Shown here piece after piece: positions 16,930-26,373 of a DNA stretch of 64,000 nt. This DNA comes from Paenibacillus sp. YPG26 (lineage in GTDB: Bacteria > Bacillota > Bacilli > Paenibacillales > Paenibacillaceae). Each line of letters opens with the position of its first letter. Within the stretch, counting starts at the first letter, position 1. The notes under the pieces are model-generated. The model was not told the DNA's origin, made no database searches, and saw only the letters and a list, made by a program, of their open reading frames with translations. The position numbers and the translations under genes were made by a program. The DNA lies in NCBI RefSeq assembly GCF_023704175.1, contig NZ_CP084530.1, forward strand, positions 2,970,001 through 3,034,000, in the 5' to 3' direction.

Positions 16930-18537
16930 CTATTGAAGATTCTGGAAGCTGTTCTTGTCGCCGATCGTAACGGTAACATCCAGTTTAGTATCATTACGCA
17001 CCACGTTCAGCTTAACTTTGTCTCCGACTTTATGAGTCTGAATATAAGCAATCAGATCTTCCTTGGTTGCATAGTTCTTGCCGTCAGCACCGGTAATAAT
17101 ATCATATGGGCGCAGATCCGCAATGTACGCGGGAGATCTGTAGACAATCTCGGAGACTACAGAGCCTTCCTTGACACTCGTTCCCATTTGCTTCGCAACC
17201 TCGTCCGTTAAGGTCATTAATGAAGCCCCGATGAAAGGTACCGGCTTCTTGGGAATTGCCTGATTGTTCTTCAATTTATCAAGAACTTCATTAATTGTGC
17301 TTGTCGGAATCGCAAAGCCAATCCCTTGAGAGTTCTCGCTCACTGCCACATTGATCCCGATGACCTCGCCTTTCAGGTTCAACAGAGGTCCCCCGGAGTT
17401 ACCCGGATTAATCGAAGCATCTGTCTGCAGCAGATTCTCATATTTGCGGTCCTTCTCCCCATTCTCACCGGCTATGGCAATTTCACGATCCTTGGAGCTG
17501 AGAACACCGGCTGTAACCGAATGATCGAAGCCTTGCGGGTTACCGATAGCTACCAGCCATTCACCGACTTTGGTATTATCCGAGCTGCCAAGCGGAATGG
17601 AAGGGAAGTCACTGCCTTCAATCTTGAGAACGGCCAAATCCAGGTCATAGCTTGTGCCAAGCACCTTAGCTTCATAAGGCTTATTGGTGCCTTGAACCGT
17701 TACCTGTACAACCTCCGCATTATGGACTACGTGCTCATTGGTCAGAATGTAACCTGTTTTGTCAAAGATAAAGCCGGATCCAAGTCCTGTCGGTACAAGC
17801 TGATCACCTTGTGAAGAGGAGCCCGAACCGCTATCTTCGCCTCCGCTCTGCCCTCTGTCTCCGAAGATACCGCTATCCCCACCGAAGAAGAACTGGTTGA
17901 ACGGATCTGTATTGCTGTTCCCCCGGCTTTGCTTGCTTGACTTCACCAGCGTCTCAATCTTGACTACGGCAGGCCCGGCATGATCTACGACGTCACTGAC
18001 ATCACCCGGATTGGTCATAGGGAATACAGCCTGCATGTTCTTTGAACCCGTGCTCTGCTCAGGCTGTGCCGTACTGCTGCTGGCAGGATACGCAGCGACT
18101 GGAGTCGCCGCCTGGTCTCCTGTGAACAAATTCTCTTTGTCCGCATAGAACATCCCGCCTCCAAGAATCAACATTCCGGCTAAAGCTCCGGCAACGAATG
18201 ATTTCAAGGATGATTTGGATTTGGGCTTGCTGTTATACTGCCAATTTCCATTCCCATTCGCACCGCTGCCGGAACCAGACCCCTGTGATCTGGCGCCGCT
18301 CTCGTTAGACGGGCGGATATCATAAGGGGTCATGAGCGTTCTCACCGGCTGGGGCGGTGTAATTTCAACGTTGTTGGGCCGGGAAGAATCATCTCTATCG
18401 CCTTCCCTATTATCTTGACCGTACGATTGGAAAGGGCCATATGAATAATATGATGATCCGGATTCTTCTGGCTGCTGCGGCTTCTCAGGCGGGTTATCTC
18501 CAAAGCTGTGTCCGGGCTTATTTCTTTGTTCGTCCAT
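16930..18537 (-). CDS. htrA: HtrA/DegP-type membrane-anchored serine protease
   Basis: A 535-residue protease. Residues 1-110 are a disordered Pro/Ser/Gly/Asn-rich cytoplasmic tail; one transmembrane helix is at 112-131. The trypsin-like domain carries His269 (TNEHVV), Asp300 (YDLDLAV) and Ser381 (GNSGGP), with a Gly/Ser-rich insertion before it. A PDZ domain (about 415-520) ends the protein. It degrades or refolds misfolded proteins outside the membrane. ATG 18537 has AAGGAGG upstream. It is monocistronic. The promoter has phased TTTAAGG repeats and a poor -35, suggesting control by an OmpR-type regulator, most likely the one encoded immediately downstream. Confidence 0.94.
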   Translation of the reverse strand: MDEQRNKPGHSFGDNPPEKPQQPEESGSSYYSYGPFQSYGQDNREGDRDDSSRPNNVEITPPQPVRTLMTPYDIRPSNESGARSQGSGSGSGANGNGNWQYNSKPKSKSSLKSFVAGALAGMLILGGGMFYADKENLFTGDQAATPVAAYPASSSTAQPEQSTGSKNMQAVFPMTNPGDVSDVVDHAGPAVVKIETLVKSSKQSRGNSNTDPFNQFFFGGDSGIFGDRGQSGGEDSGSGSSSQGDQLVPTGLGSGFIFDKTGYILTNEHVVHNAEVVQVTVQGTNKPYEAKVLGTSYDLDLAVLKIEGSDFPSIPLGSSDNTKVGEWLVAIGNPQGFDHSVTAGVLSSKDREIAIAGENGEKDRKYENLLQTDASINPGNSGGPLLNLKGEVIGINVAVSENSQGIGFAIPTSTINEVLDKLKNNQAIPKKPVPFIGASLMTLTDEVAKQMGTSVKEGSVVSEIVYRSPAYIADLRPYDIITGADGKNYATKEDLIAYIQTHKVGDKVKLNVVRNDTKLDVTVTIGDKNSFQNLQ

Positions 18538-18598
18538 GGTTGAGCATCCTCCTTATCCCATGTATGTAAGGGATCTTGTTTACTTGTTCTTATTGTGT

Positions 18599-18634
18599 AC
18601 TATAAACCTTAAACACACCTTAAAAACAATTAAA
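18599..18634 (-). promoter_or_regulatory. htrA promoter with phased direct repeats (response-regulator site)
   Basis: On the minus strand two copies of TTTAAGG start 11 bp apart (plus-strand 18607-18613 and 18618-18624), with a degenerate third copy (TTTAATT) 10 bp further upstream. They sit immediately before a TATAGT -10 (18599-18604) and cover the -35 position, where the hexamer is poor (GTTTTT). Ten-to-eleven-bp direct repeats are typical of OmpR-family operators. Confidence 0.6.
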
Positions 18635-18656
18635 AAGGAGATAAACCTTGGCAGCT

Positions 18657-19313
18657 CTAGGACACCCAGCCCTGACGGTGCGCGTAAATAGCAAGCTGTG
18701 TACGATCTTCAAGCTCGCATTTCATTAGTAGATTGCTAACATGTGTCTTCACCGTCTTAATACTGATATGAAGCTCTTCCCCGATATCCTTATTCGTCTT
18801 GCCTTCGGCGATCAGCAGCAGCACTTCCTTCTCCCGTTCGGTCAGACCGTATTCATCATTCTGAACGGTCCGCTGACGAAGTCCGCGTGTCAACGCCTGC
18901 GCCACATCTCCTGTCATCACCGGCATCCCTCTGTAAGCGCCCTGCAGCGCATAGATCAGTTCCTCCGCGGATACCGTCTTCAGGACATAACTGACTGCGC
19001 CGGCTTCAATAGCCTGAACAACAAGATCATCCTCCAGGAAGCTGGTCAGGATAACAATCTTCAGATTGGGATAACGGGCAAGCAGTGCTTTGGTGGCTTC
19101 AGCCCCGTTCATGACCGGCATCATCAAATCCATAAGAATAAGGTCAGGTACGATCCCGTCTTCCGCTGCAGTTAACATATCAACAACCTGCTTGCCGTCG
19201 CTCGCCTCTGCGATTACCTGAAACCGGGGATCCAGCATCAGGTAAGTTTTCAGTCCCATCCGGACCATATCATGGTCATCGACAATCATCACTTTCACCG
19301 TCTCACCGCTCAT
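18657..19313 (-). CDS. liaR: LiaR-type NarL/LuxR response regulator
   Basis: A 218-residue regulator: receiver domain with phospho-Asp62 (LILMDLMMP), then a LuxR/GerE helix-turn-helix (LTEREKEVLLLIAEGKTNKDIGEELHISIKTVKTHVSNLL). It overlaps the end of liaS by ATGA. Gene order liaF-liaS-liaR matches the cell-envelope-stress system of Bacillota that responds to lipid-II-binding antibiotics. A LiaR/CesR-type palindrome precedes liaF. No convincing terminator separates it from htrA, so some read-through into htrA is possible. Confidence 0.92.
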   Translation of the reverse strand: MSGETVKVMIVDDHDMVRMGLKTYLMLDPRFQVIAEASDGKQVVDMLTAAEDGIVPDLILMDLMMPVMNGAEATKALLARYPNLKIVILTSFLEDDLVVQAIEAGAVSYVLKTVSAEELIYALQGAYRGMPVMTGDVAQALTRGLRQRTVQNDEYGLTEREKEVLLLIAEGKTNKDIGEELHISIKTVKTHVSNLLMKCELEDRTQLAIYAHRQGWVS

Positions 19314-20350
19314 TGTTCACCGCTCTCTTCCTGTTCTTCGAATTTAGGAATATGTACACGTATGGTGGTTCCCGCTCCAGGCTTGCTGATCACTTCAACA
19401 TGTCCGCCCAGCTTCTCGGCCCTCTCACGCATGGTGGTCAGACCGTAGGAGCCCTGTCTCTGAAAAGAAGAACTAAAGCCCTGCCCGTCATCACTAATGC
19501 TTAATACAACCTGCCTTGGTCCTTCGCGCAGCGACAGACTAACGAGGTTAGCGCCAGCATGCTTAACGATATTGGCCATGGCTTCCTGAATGATCAGGAA
19601 CAGCTGGTGCTCCTTCGCTTCAGACAGCTAGCCCTGGATATCCAGTTCCTTCATTCCTTTTAGATTATTCTGACGGCAGTAATCCGGGAACCATTGATCC
19701 AGCGCCTCGGAGAGTGACTTGTCAACGAGCTCCATCGGTCTTAGCTGGGCAATGAGCGCCCTCATCTGCTTTTGCGCAATTTGAGACATTTGAATCAGCT
19801 GGTCCATGACTACCGAGGCCTGCTCTTCATTAATCTCCAGCACCTTTGGCAACGATGATGCCGCCATATGGATGGCAAAAAGCTGCTGGCTGACCGTATC
19901 ATGCAGGTCTCTGGCCAACCTGCGCCGCTCTTCCAGCACGGCCTTCTCCGAGGCCTGCTCCTTCTCAATTACTTCCTGCTCACCAAGCTGCTGAAGCAGC
20001 TGCATCTTTTTCTCTACTGCGATCATCATGGTATTGAATTCCAGGTACACTCCGGCAAAGGTGGGATCGGGAATCGACGGCATCCTGACATGAAGATTTC
20101 CTTTGGCTACTTGAAGCATATTCAGATGCAGCACATCGATCCTCCGCTGAATCCGTTGTCCGGCCAAATAACCGATAATAATCGCCAACACCACAATCCC
20201 CACCATGTAATAAATCCACATGTGGGGGTTCATGATGAGGATATAACCGGATGAATTCAGGATGAACAGGGCTGCTGCTGCCATACTTCCTGTCAGAAGA
20301 AAGTAGTACAGCAGCTCCCACTTGGTGCTTCTAAGATTTCGCAGCATCAT
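19310..20350 (-). pseudogene. liaS: LiaS-type sensor kinase interrupted by in-frame TAG
   Basis: The full frame is 346 codons: two transmembrane helices (about residues 14-32 and 43-60), HAMP-like linker, HisKA_3 box RRRLARDLHDTVSQQL, and HATPase (NIVKHAGAN, DDGQGF, GSYGLTTMRERA, GAGTTI). A single TAG at 19630-19628 falls between the dimerisation/phosphoacceptor part and the ATPase part; the frame is unchanged on both sides (DIQG-stop-LSEAKEHQLFLIIQEA). Translation would give a 240-residue sensor that cannot bind ATP. A CAG-to-TAG change would explain it. It may be a sequencing error, a true loss, or amber read-through. The start overlaps the end of liaF by almost nothing (gap 1 nt). Confidence 0.85.
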
Positions 20351-20351
20351 A

Positions 20352-21317
20352 TCAGCCCACCATATTCACTCGAACGTCTCCTACAAACACACTGACGAAG
20401 AGCTTCACCCTGCGGCCGGCTTCCCCATAATGAGGAGAACTGGATTGTACATTGTTCAGAAATCCCCCTTGCTTCTCATTCAGTACCTTCATATCTCCAA
20501 TGAACGAGCTTGTGGTTACTGAAATGGCAACATCCATCTCATCAGGCATGAATACCTTAACATCACCTATAAATGACGCCACGTTAATCCGGGTCTCTCC
20601 GTAAGGAATCTGCGCTTTCGTAAGGTCAATGACCGTATCTCCAATAAAGTGGGATATGTTCATGGGCTTAAGTTCGAAATAATCGCGTCCGATATGCACG
20701 TCACCGATAAAGCCGGATTTGTTAATCTTCTCCTGACTGCTGTAGGGACCACTGTAATTGTAGTGTTTGGGTCCCCCTTTCTTCTCCCAAGCATCCACAG
20801 GCGGAGCAGGCGGGGCAGGTGGCTTCTCGCCAAATTTCTCACCGAAGGCCTCATCCAGCGGTGATTTCATCTCCGGGTGAAAAGAAGGCTGGGTAGGCGG
20901 ATAGGGAGGCTCCGGAGGAAATGGGGGCTCCGGGTAATCATAACGGTCCCTTCTCCGGCCTCTGCGTGAGGAGTCATGTCCCGGCTTGAACAGAATACAT
21001 ATCCCTCCAAGAATAAGAGCGGCCGGAACAAAGAACCGGAAGAAATCACCTGGAGACAGATCTACCAGCCCCAGATTTCTCCCAAGAAAATATACGCCGA
21101 CAATCGTGATGATCAAACCGCCTATCGCTGAGGATCCGTAACGTCTACCGTTCATGACCTGGCTGAGTCCGGCAAAAATCACAAACACGGGCCAAAATGT
21201 GGAGAAAATGTATCCAATGCTAATCTGTGTATAGCCCAGCTGATTAAGCAGGAACAGCACACCGATTCCTATTAGGATAAGCCCTCCTATATATCTGCTG
21301 AATAGACCTCTTCTCAT
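20352..21317 (-). CDS. liaF: LiaF-type membrane regulator of the Lia system
   Basis: A 321-residue protein with four transmembrane helices in the first ~105 residues (two LiaI/F-like hairpins), a basic then Pro-rich linker (residues ~115-160), and a beta-helical C-terminal domain with repeated S-x-FIGD motifs (SGFIGDV, SHFIGDT, ASFIGDV, SSFIGDM, SVFVGDV). LiaF holds LiaRS inactive in unstressed cells of Bacillus. It is first in the liaFSR operon; there is no liaIH upstream. ATG 21317 has GGAGGCGTGATGA before it. The long proline stretch is larger than in B. subtilis LiaF. Confidence 0.93.
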   Translation of the reverse strand: MRRGLFSRYIGGLILIGIGVLFLLNQLGYTQISIGYIFSTFWPVFVIFAGLSQVMNGRRYGSSAIGGLIITIVGVYFLGRNLGLVDLSPGDFFRFFVPAALILGGICILFKPGHDSSRRGRRRDRYDYPEPPFPPEPPYPPTQPSFHPEMKSPLDEAFGEKFGEKPPAPPAPPVDAWEKKGGPKHYNYSGPYSSQEKINKSGFIGDVHIGRDYFELKPMNISHFIGDTVIDLTKAQIPYGETRINVASFIGDVKVFMPDEMDVAISVTTSSFIGDMKVLNEKQGGFLNNVQSSSPHYGEAGRRVKLFVSVFVGDVRVNMVG

Positions 21318-21357
21318 TCATCACGCCTCCAAATGCTGTAAACTTTAACTTGATTCC

Positions 21358-21385
21358 AGTGTACAACAGGATCAGCATGATGCAA
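21358..21385 (-). promoter_or_regulatory. Candidate promoter of liaFSR
   Basis: Minus strand TTGCAT, 16 nt, TACACT, 34 nt after which liaF starts. The LiaR-type palindrome is centred about 68 nt upstream of the predicted transcription start. Confidence 0.55.
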
Positions 21386-21408
21386 CAGCGGCGTGAGATT
21401 GAACTTGA

Positions 21409-21428
21409 CCTCGGTCTTGAGACCGAGG
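21409..21428. promoter_or_regulatory. LiaR/CesR-type operator palindrome
   Basis: Perfect inverted repeat CCTCGGTC-TTGA-GACCGAGG. Its core TCGGTCTTGAGACCGA fits the CesR/LiaR-family consensus TCAGHCT-NN-AGDCTGA with one compensated change in each arm. Placement before liaF implies autoregulation. Confidence 0.75.
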
Positions 21429-21478
21429 GAGATAGGATTTATTTCCAGACTGAATCGCACTGCCCCATAGACATAAAG

Positions 21479-21508
21479 AAGCTGCCCCATCTTAAGATGG
21501 GACAGCTT
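21479..21508 (-). terminator. Terminator of the gamma-SASP gene
   Basis: Minus strand AAGCTGTCCCATCTT / AAGATGGGGCAGCTT, then CTTT; 14 nt after the SASP stop. Confidence 0.8.
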
Positions 21509-21522
21509 CCTAGAGCGGCCGG

Positions 21523-21816
21523 TTAGCTGTTGCGGCGGCTGCGGCTTTGACGGCTGTTCTGAACAGAATTGTTGTTCAAAGAGCCCAACTTGTTGGAGCT
21601 GTTGCTTTCTTCAGCGAACTCCGCATTAAATTTCTCATCCGGAGTCTGGAAGTTCGTGTGAGTCTGGCCTTCAGCGTGAGAAGCTCTTGCCTTTTGAGCT
21701 ACTGAATTCAGGTTACCTGTCTCCACAGCAAACTCTGCATCGTATTTCTCATTCGGAGTAAGAGATCCGCCTTGTCCACCCATGCTGCCTTGATTGGTTT
21801 GGTTGTTGCGTGGCAT
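21523..21816 (-). CDS. Gamma-type small acid-soluble spore protein
   Basis: A 97-residue Asn/Gln/Ser-rich protein with two gamma-SASP repeats, TPNEKYDAEFAVET and TPDEKFNAEFAEES, each being the kind of site cut by the germination protease GPR, and a basic SRQSRSRRNS tail. Gamma SASPs are made in the forespore as an amino-acid store for germination and do not bind DNA. ATG 21816 follows GGAGGTGACACA. A perfect sigma-G-type promoter lies 50 bp upstream. Confidence 0.93.
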   Translation of the reverse strand: MPRNNQTNQGSMGGQGGSLTPNEKYDAEFAVETGNLNSVAQKARASHAEGQTHTNFQTPDEKFNAEFAEESNSSNKLGSLNNNSVQNSRQSRSRRNS

Positions 21817-21866
21817 ATTGTGTCACCTCCCTGTAATAAGTGCGGGGTAATCAAGTACCCAGTCCA

Positions 21867-21896
21867 TAGTATGGTTAACGGGGCGGGGCATTATGC
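21867..21896 (-). promoter_or_regulatory. Sigma-G promoter of the gamma-SASP gene
   Basis: Minus strand GCATA, 18 nt, CATACTA, an exact match to the forespore sigma-G consensus (GMATR-N18-CATACTA). Confidence 0.85.
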
Positions 21897-21905
21897 ACCA
21901 AGCCT

Positions 21906-21944
21906 AAAAAGGCCCCTGCCAGGACTGTTCAGCTGGCAGAGGCC
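21906..21944 (-). terminator. Terminator of the 3D-domain gene
   Basis: Minus strand AGGCCTCTGCCA / TGGCAGGGGCCT with a 12-nt loop, then TTTT, 6 nt past the stop. Confidence 0.9.
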
Positions 21945-21949
21945 TATAA

Positions 21950-22741
21950 TTATATCGATTCTTCCCACACATTTGCGGGGACCTGTTTGCTCACCTGCAT
22001 AACTTGTCCCAGTTCCTTGAGCATCGCTTCGGTCAGCTTACCCCGTCCGCGCTTGACGACTTGAACCTCAACCTTCTTTTTGCCCCACTCTTTGTACACC
22101 TGCTTCGTGGTAGAGAAGTACAAATCAATCTTATTCCCCTTGATCGCAGAGCCCTTATCGGCAACAACCCCATATCCATAACCTGGAATGTAGAGAATGG
22201 TTCCAAGCGGGAACAATCTCAGATCAGCCGCAATCGTAGAGACAGTCTGTTTGTCCCTTCGCACCCTGACGCCTGAGTAAGTAATACCATACTGCGGATG
22301 CTTCCTGGTCTTGCCTGTTGATTCGATACCCGCGGTATATCCGGTTGCCATTACAGATACGGTTGTGAGCACCCGTCCATTATCAGGAGCAGCGAGCACG
22401 GCAGAAGAAGGATTACTTCGGTCAGCAGAGACAGAGGATCTGGCGGCTTTTTTCTTGCGCTGAACTTCTATTTCCCGTGCCCGGTTACGAATAGATGGGG
22501 CAATAACCCAGTCGGGATGAAGTGCCTGGGTGCTGTTCTTAACAACAGGGCTTCTCCAGCTGTTATCCTTCTTGCTATAAGACTCGCTGAGTTCCAGTGC
22601 TGCATTAACGAACCGCTGAAACAGGGATAACGGCTTGTTCTCTCTTGCGTATATCGTGCTGTCAGGTAGTATCAGACTGAATACCAACATGCCTAGTGTG
22701 AGTGAAATGCCTATCTTTCTCCAAAAATAAATACGGCGCAT
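21950..22741 (-). CDS. Secreted 3D (double-psi beta-barrel) domain protein
   Basis: A 263-residue protein with an N-terminal signal sequence/anchor (residues ~8-31), a basic variable region, and a C-terminal 3D domain (about 130-240) named for its three aspartates: [28 protein letters not shown]. The fold is that of MltA-like lytic transglycosylases and of YocH, YuiC and YabE. It probably cleaves or binds peptidoglycan. No LysM or G5 domain is present. The start at 22741 follows GGGGGAGG. YuiC-type proteins of sporulating Firmicutes often act during spore formation or germination, but nothing here proves that. Confidence 0.85.
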   Translation of the reverse strand: MRRIYFWRKIGISLTLGMLVFSLILPDSTIYARENKPLSLFQRFVNAALELSESYSKKDNSWRSPVVKNSTQALHPDWVIAPSIRNRAREIEVQRKKKAARSSVSADRSNPSSAVLAAPDNGRVLTTVSVMATGYTAGIESTGKTRKHPQYGITYSGVRVRRDKQTVSTIAADLRLFPLGTILYIPGYGYGVVADKGSAIKGNKIDLYFSTTKQVYKEWGKKKVEVQVVKRGRGKLTEAMLKELGQVMQVSKQVPANVWEESI

Positions 22742-22827
22742 ATGAATACCTCCCCCTTATTCGAGAGGTTCTCCAGATGCGCCGAACTTTATACCTGTCT
22801 ATTACGGATGAACAAGTTCATTCCGTG

Positions 22828-24765
22828 TTAAATGACGTGGTTACGAATCTCTTCCTGCAGCAAAGCGACAGTCTCGTCAATCGTCTTCGCACCAATATCC
22901 CCTTCGCCCCGCTTACGCACCGAGACGGAAGAACTGTTCTTCTCGTTCTCACCAACGATGAACATGTAAGGCACTTTCTCAAGCTGAGCTTCACGAATCT
23001 TGTACCCCAGCTTCTCGTTCCGCAGGTCTGCTTCGACCCGAATGCCGCTGGACTGAAGCTTCTCGATCACTTCACGCGCATAGTCGTCAAACGCACCCGA
23101 TACCGGAATGACCTTCGCCTGAACCGGAGACAGCCATAGCGGCAGAGACCCGGCAAAATTCTCAAGCAGGAATGCGGTCATGCGCTCCATCGTACTGATG
23201 ATCCCGCGGTGGATAACGACCGGACGGTGCTTCTGCCCGTCATCGCCCACATACTCCAGCTCGAACCGCTCAGGCAGCAGGAAATCAAGCTGTACAGTGG
23301 ACAGCGTCTCTTCCTTGCCCAGAGCCGTCTTGATCTGCACATCCAGCTTCGGACCATAGAAGGCCGCTTCGCCTTCCGCTTCAAAGAACGGAATATCGAG
23401 CGATTCCACAACCTCACGCAGCATGCGCTGGGACATCTCCCACATCTCATCGTTCTGGAAGTATTTCTCCGTATCCTGAGGATCGCGGTAAGACAGACGG
23501 AAGCGGTAATCGCGAATTCCGAAGTCATCATACACATGCTGGATCAGACGGATTACCCGCGCGAACTCATCCTTGATCTGGTCAGGACGGCAGAAGATGT
23601 GCGCATCGTTCAGTGTCATGGCGCGAACACGGTGCAGACCGGTTAATGCGCCGGACATTTCGTAGCGGTGCATAAGGCCAAGCTCGGCAATACGGACCGG
23701 CAGATCGCGGTAAGAACGCATATCGCTCTTGTAGACCATCATATGGTGAGGACAGTTCATCGGACGAAGAACAAGCTCTTCATTATCGAGAACCATCTTA
23801 GGGAACATATCCTCCTGGTAGTGTTCCCAGTGACCGGAGGTCTTGTACAGCTCCACATTACCCATTACTGGAGTGTAGACATGCTGATAACCGAGTCTTT
23901 CTTCCAGATCAACAATATAACGCTCAAGCGTACGGCGCAGCTTAGCCCCGTTCGGCAGCCAGATCGGCAGGCCTTGTCCGACAAGGTTCGAGAAGGTGAA
24001 GATCTTCAGCTCTTTCCCAAGCTTCCGGTGATCGCGCTTCTTAGCTTCTTCAAGAAGGTGAAGATAATTATCGAGTTCCGCCTTCTTCACGAATGCAGTA
24101 CCATAGATCCGCTGCAGCATTTTGTTCTTACTGTTCCCGCGCCAGTAAGCTCCAGCTACGCTGAGCAGCTTGAATACCTTAATCTTGCCGGTAGAAGGCA
24201 CATGAGGGCCGCGGCATAGATCGAAGAATTCACCTTGGTCATAAATGGTGATAATACTGTCTTCAGGCAGATCACGAATAAGCTCCAGCTTATAAGGATC
24301 TTCCAGCTCCGCAAAAATATCAAGAGCCTCCTGGCGGCTAACCTCGCGGCGCGTAATCGGCAGGTTCTCGCCAATGATGCGCTCCATCTCCTTCTCGATC
24401 TTCTGGAGATCTTCAGGATTAAGCGGGTGTTCAAGGTCCATGTCATAATAGAAGCCTTCTTCAATTACCGGCCCGATTCCCAGCTTCACTTCCTTATTGC
24501 CGAACAGGCGTTTCACCGCCTGGGCCAGCAGGTGCGCCGAGCTGTGGCGCATCATTTCAAGACCATCCTGGGAATCCAGAGTAATAATTTCAATTTGCGC
24601 GCCTTCAACCAGCTTCGTGTTCAAATCCACAACCTGTCCGTTCAGCTTACCTCCCACAGCGTTCTTGCGCAGACCGCTGCTTATGGATGCTGCCACATCT
24701 TCAAAAGTGCTGCCTTCCGCATACTCCCGTACGGAGCCATCCGGCAATTTAATGGATACTGCCAT
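22828..24765 (-). CDS. thrS: Threonyl-tRNA synthetase
   Basis: A 645-residue class II synthetase with TGS domain (1-62), editing domain ([16 protein letters not shown]; later the RGPHVPSTG loop), catalytic core with zinc ligands ([36 protein letters not shown]) and C-terminal anticodon-binding domain. Start ATG 24765 is 9 nt from GGAGG; longer frames read into the leader. A T-box leader precedes it, and ytxC lies upstream, the same gene order as in B. subtilis. Confidence 0.98.
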   Translation of the reverse strand: MAVSIKLPDGSVREYAEGSTFEDVAASISSGLRKNAVGGKLNGQVVDLNTKLVEGAQIEIITLDSQDGLEMMRHSSAHLLAQAVKRLFGNKEVKLGIGPVIEEGFYYDMDLEHPLNPEDLQKIEKEMERIIGENLPITRREVSRQEALDIFAELEDPYKLELIRDLPEDSIITIYDQGEFFDLCRGPHVPSTGKIKVFKLLSVAGAYWRGNSKNKMLQRIYGTAFVKKAELDNYLHLLEEAKKRDHRKLGKELKIFTFSNLVGQGLPIWLPNGAKLRRTLERYIVDLEERLGYQHVYTPVMGNVELYKTSGHWEHYQEDMFPKMVLDNEELVLRPMNCPHHMMVYKSDMRSYRDLPVRIAELGLMHRYEMSGALTGLHRVRAMTLNDAHIFCRPDQIKDEFARVIRLIQHVYDDFGIRDYRFRLSYRDPQDTEKYFQNDEMWEMSQRMLREVVESLDIPFFEAEGEAAFYGPKLDVQIKTALGKEETLSTVQLDFLLPERFELEYVGDDGQKHRPVVIHRGIISTMERMTAFLLENFAGSLPLWLSPVQAKVIPVSGAFDDYAREVIEKLQSSGIRVEADLRNEKLGYKIREAQLEKVPYMFIVGENEKNSSSVSVRKRGEGDIGAKTIDETVALLQEEIRNHVI

Positions 24766-24815
24766 GTTCATCTTCCTCCTCAGATAGAAATCCGGTTCTT
24801 CAAGAAGCGGACAAC

Positions 24816-25115
24816 AAAAAAAACACCCGCCCTCAAAAGGGACGAGTGTATGATATACCCGTGGTTCCACCCTAATTTGACTCCCGCTGTAACCGATCGA
24901 TCCGCTTCAGCTTAAGTCCTTCATTAGCATTCTATAACGTGAATGACCCGGCGGTGCTTACTGAATTCGGGAGACCCGAACGTTCGGAGCCGCAGCTACA
25001 AAGGGGTAGAATAAAGTCGAAGCGGAGGAAATTTCAGCCGGGGTTCCTCTCTCTGCACGTTTCGTTGTTCCTTATTCCATGTCTCTGTCATGGCTGTTCT
25101 AATGATACTATTACT
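24816..25115 (-). ncRNA. T-box riboswitch controlling thrS
   Basis: The minus-strand leader contains the conserved T-box AGGGTGGAACCACGG (plus-strand 24859-24873) that pairs with the tRNA acceptor end. It is followed by a terminator hairpin (ACACTCGTCCC / GGGCGGGTGT plus eight Ts, 24816-24849). Stem I landmarks AGAGAGAGGAACC and GGCTGAAATT lie upstream, and TTCTACCCC supplies a likely ACC threonine specifier codon. Uncharged tRNA-Thr should favour the antiterminator and thrS expression. Confidence 0.93.
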
Positions 25116-25121
25116 TCAGAT

Positions 25122-25151
25122 ATTATAGCGTTACGCACGCAGACCAGTCAA
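25122..25151 (-). promoter_or_regulatory. Sigma-A promoter of the thrS T-box leader
   Basis: Minus strand TTGACT, 18 nt, TATAAT; predicted start near 25115. It lies between the ytxC stop and the leader. Confidence 0.85.
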
Positions 25152-25185
25152 GGTGTACAGCTCCTTTTGCGGATGGGAAGGCTTC

Positions 25186-26100
25186 TTACGGCCCGTGGTT
25201 CCCCTGCTTACGCCCACCCTCCAAGAACGCCTTGCAGCGCGGGCAATACGCGCACATTTCGATCCGTTCCGCGAAAATCTGCCGGATTGTCGATATGATC
25301 TGCACTTCCGGCTCCCTGGTGTGAACGACGATCCGCCCTGGCGACAACGAGATCAGCGAGCTGACAATCACATCCTCGAGCTCAAGCTCATGGTCGGCAA
25401 TCCGGGCCACAACCCCTCCCACCACAGCGGCTTCAAGCGGCAGCATGTGCTCGTTATAGATGGTGAAATCACTTCCACCCTTGTGCATCAGATGAACTAC
25501 CCCGATCTGCGTCTCCTGGAAATGCACAAAATATTTCAGCAATCCGATAAATTCCTCATATTGCTTATCAAGTAAATACTCATCGACCACGTAATCCAGC
25601 GTCTCCCGGATGTGGTCTAAGTACTCCTTCATTCGAAAAGTTATGAAGCCATCCAGGTTCAGCTCGGTATGCTCTTCCATATAATTGCGAAGATGCACCG
25701 CCAGCTGTCCGCAGCGCCGGCTCCTGACTTCAGCCCCCTCCATCTCTGGACCTAACAGATGAAGACACGAATCAACAACTACGTTCTGTTCCTCCGCATC
25801 GGGAAAGCCGTACTCTTTGGAGACCAGGCGTCTTACGATATCCGCTTCCTTCTCTGTAATCACATACTCGGCAAGCGCGATAGACAGCTTCTCCCGGATC
25901 GAGATCGATCGCTTCACAAAGCTGTATGCGGTCTCATCACCCTCAAATACCGCACTTACCAGAGCTCCATCGGTTACAAAGCGCAGCTTGAACCCCGATT
26001 TTTCTCTATGTAAACCGTTAAATTTACGCCGGATCAGACGCGCGAACCGCTCGGCTTCTTTTTTGCTGCCTGCAGCTGTGGTGACTACACAGAACTCCAT
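25186..26100 (-). CDS. ytxC: Sporulation protein YtxC
   Basis: A 304-residue protein of the YtxC family, made during sporulation in Bacillus with no known biochemical role. It is soluble, without signal or membrane segment. A C-terminal CAYCPRC motif and a conserved central block (ITFRMKEYLDHIRETLDYVVDEYLLDKQYEEF, given here only as the ITFRMKEY and DEYLLDKQYEEF parts of the family) are visible. ATG 26100 is preceded by GGAGGCAAGTCC; the frame extends to 26250 without support. A sigma-E-like promoter is 30-58 bp upstream, in line with mother-cell expression. Confidence 0.9.
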   Translation of the reverse strand: MEFCVVTTAAGSKKEAERFARLIRRKFNGLHREKSGFKLRFVTDGALVSAVFEGDETAYSFVKRSISIREKLSIALAEYVITEKEADIVRRLVSKEYGFPDAEEQNVVVDSCLHLLGPEMEGAEVRSRRCGQLAVHLRNYMEEHTELNLDGFITFRMKEYLDHIRETLDYVVDEYLLDKQYEEFIGLLKYFVHFQETQIGVVHLMHKGGSDFTIYNEHMLPLEAAVVGGVVARIADHELELEDVIVSSLISLSPGRIVVHTREPEVQIISTIRQIFAERIEMCAYCPRCKAFLEGGRKQGNHGP

Positions 26101-26129
26101 GGACTTGCCTCCTTCCCTTCTCTCTCCAA

Positions 26130-26158
26130 AGTATATGGTGGGAGCGGAGTGGATATAC
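26130..26158 (-). promoter_or_regulatory. Sigma-E-like promoter of ytxC
   Basis: Minus strand GTATAT, 15 nt, CATATACT. It resembles the sigma-E -35 (KMATATT) and -10 (CATACANT) elements but is not exact. Confidence 0.45.
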
Positions 26159-26373
26159 GGGCGGGGCGTATGGAAAAGAATGCAGGAAAGCGGCGTATTC
26201 CGCTTGATTCCAAGTGCCCATTGACCCTTGAGTATAGAGTAATCCATCATCTGACAGTCAATTCTTCCTAGTTAATGAATAGGAGTTAACAACTATTCTT
26301 CTTTTCCATACAATTCCTTACAATTAAAGTGAAATACAGCAGTAATCTATAAAAATTGGAGGGTGATAGATCA

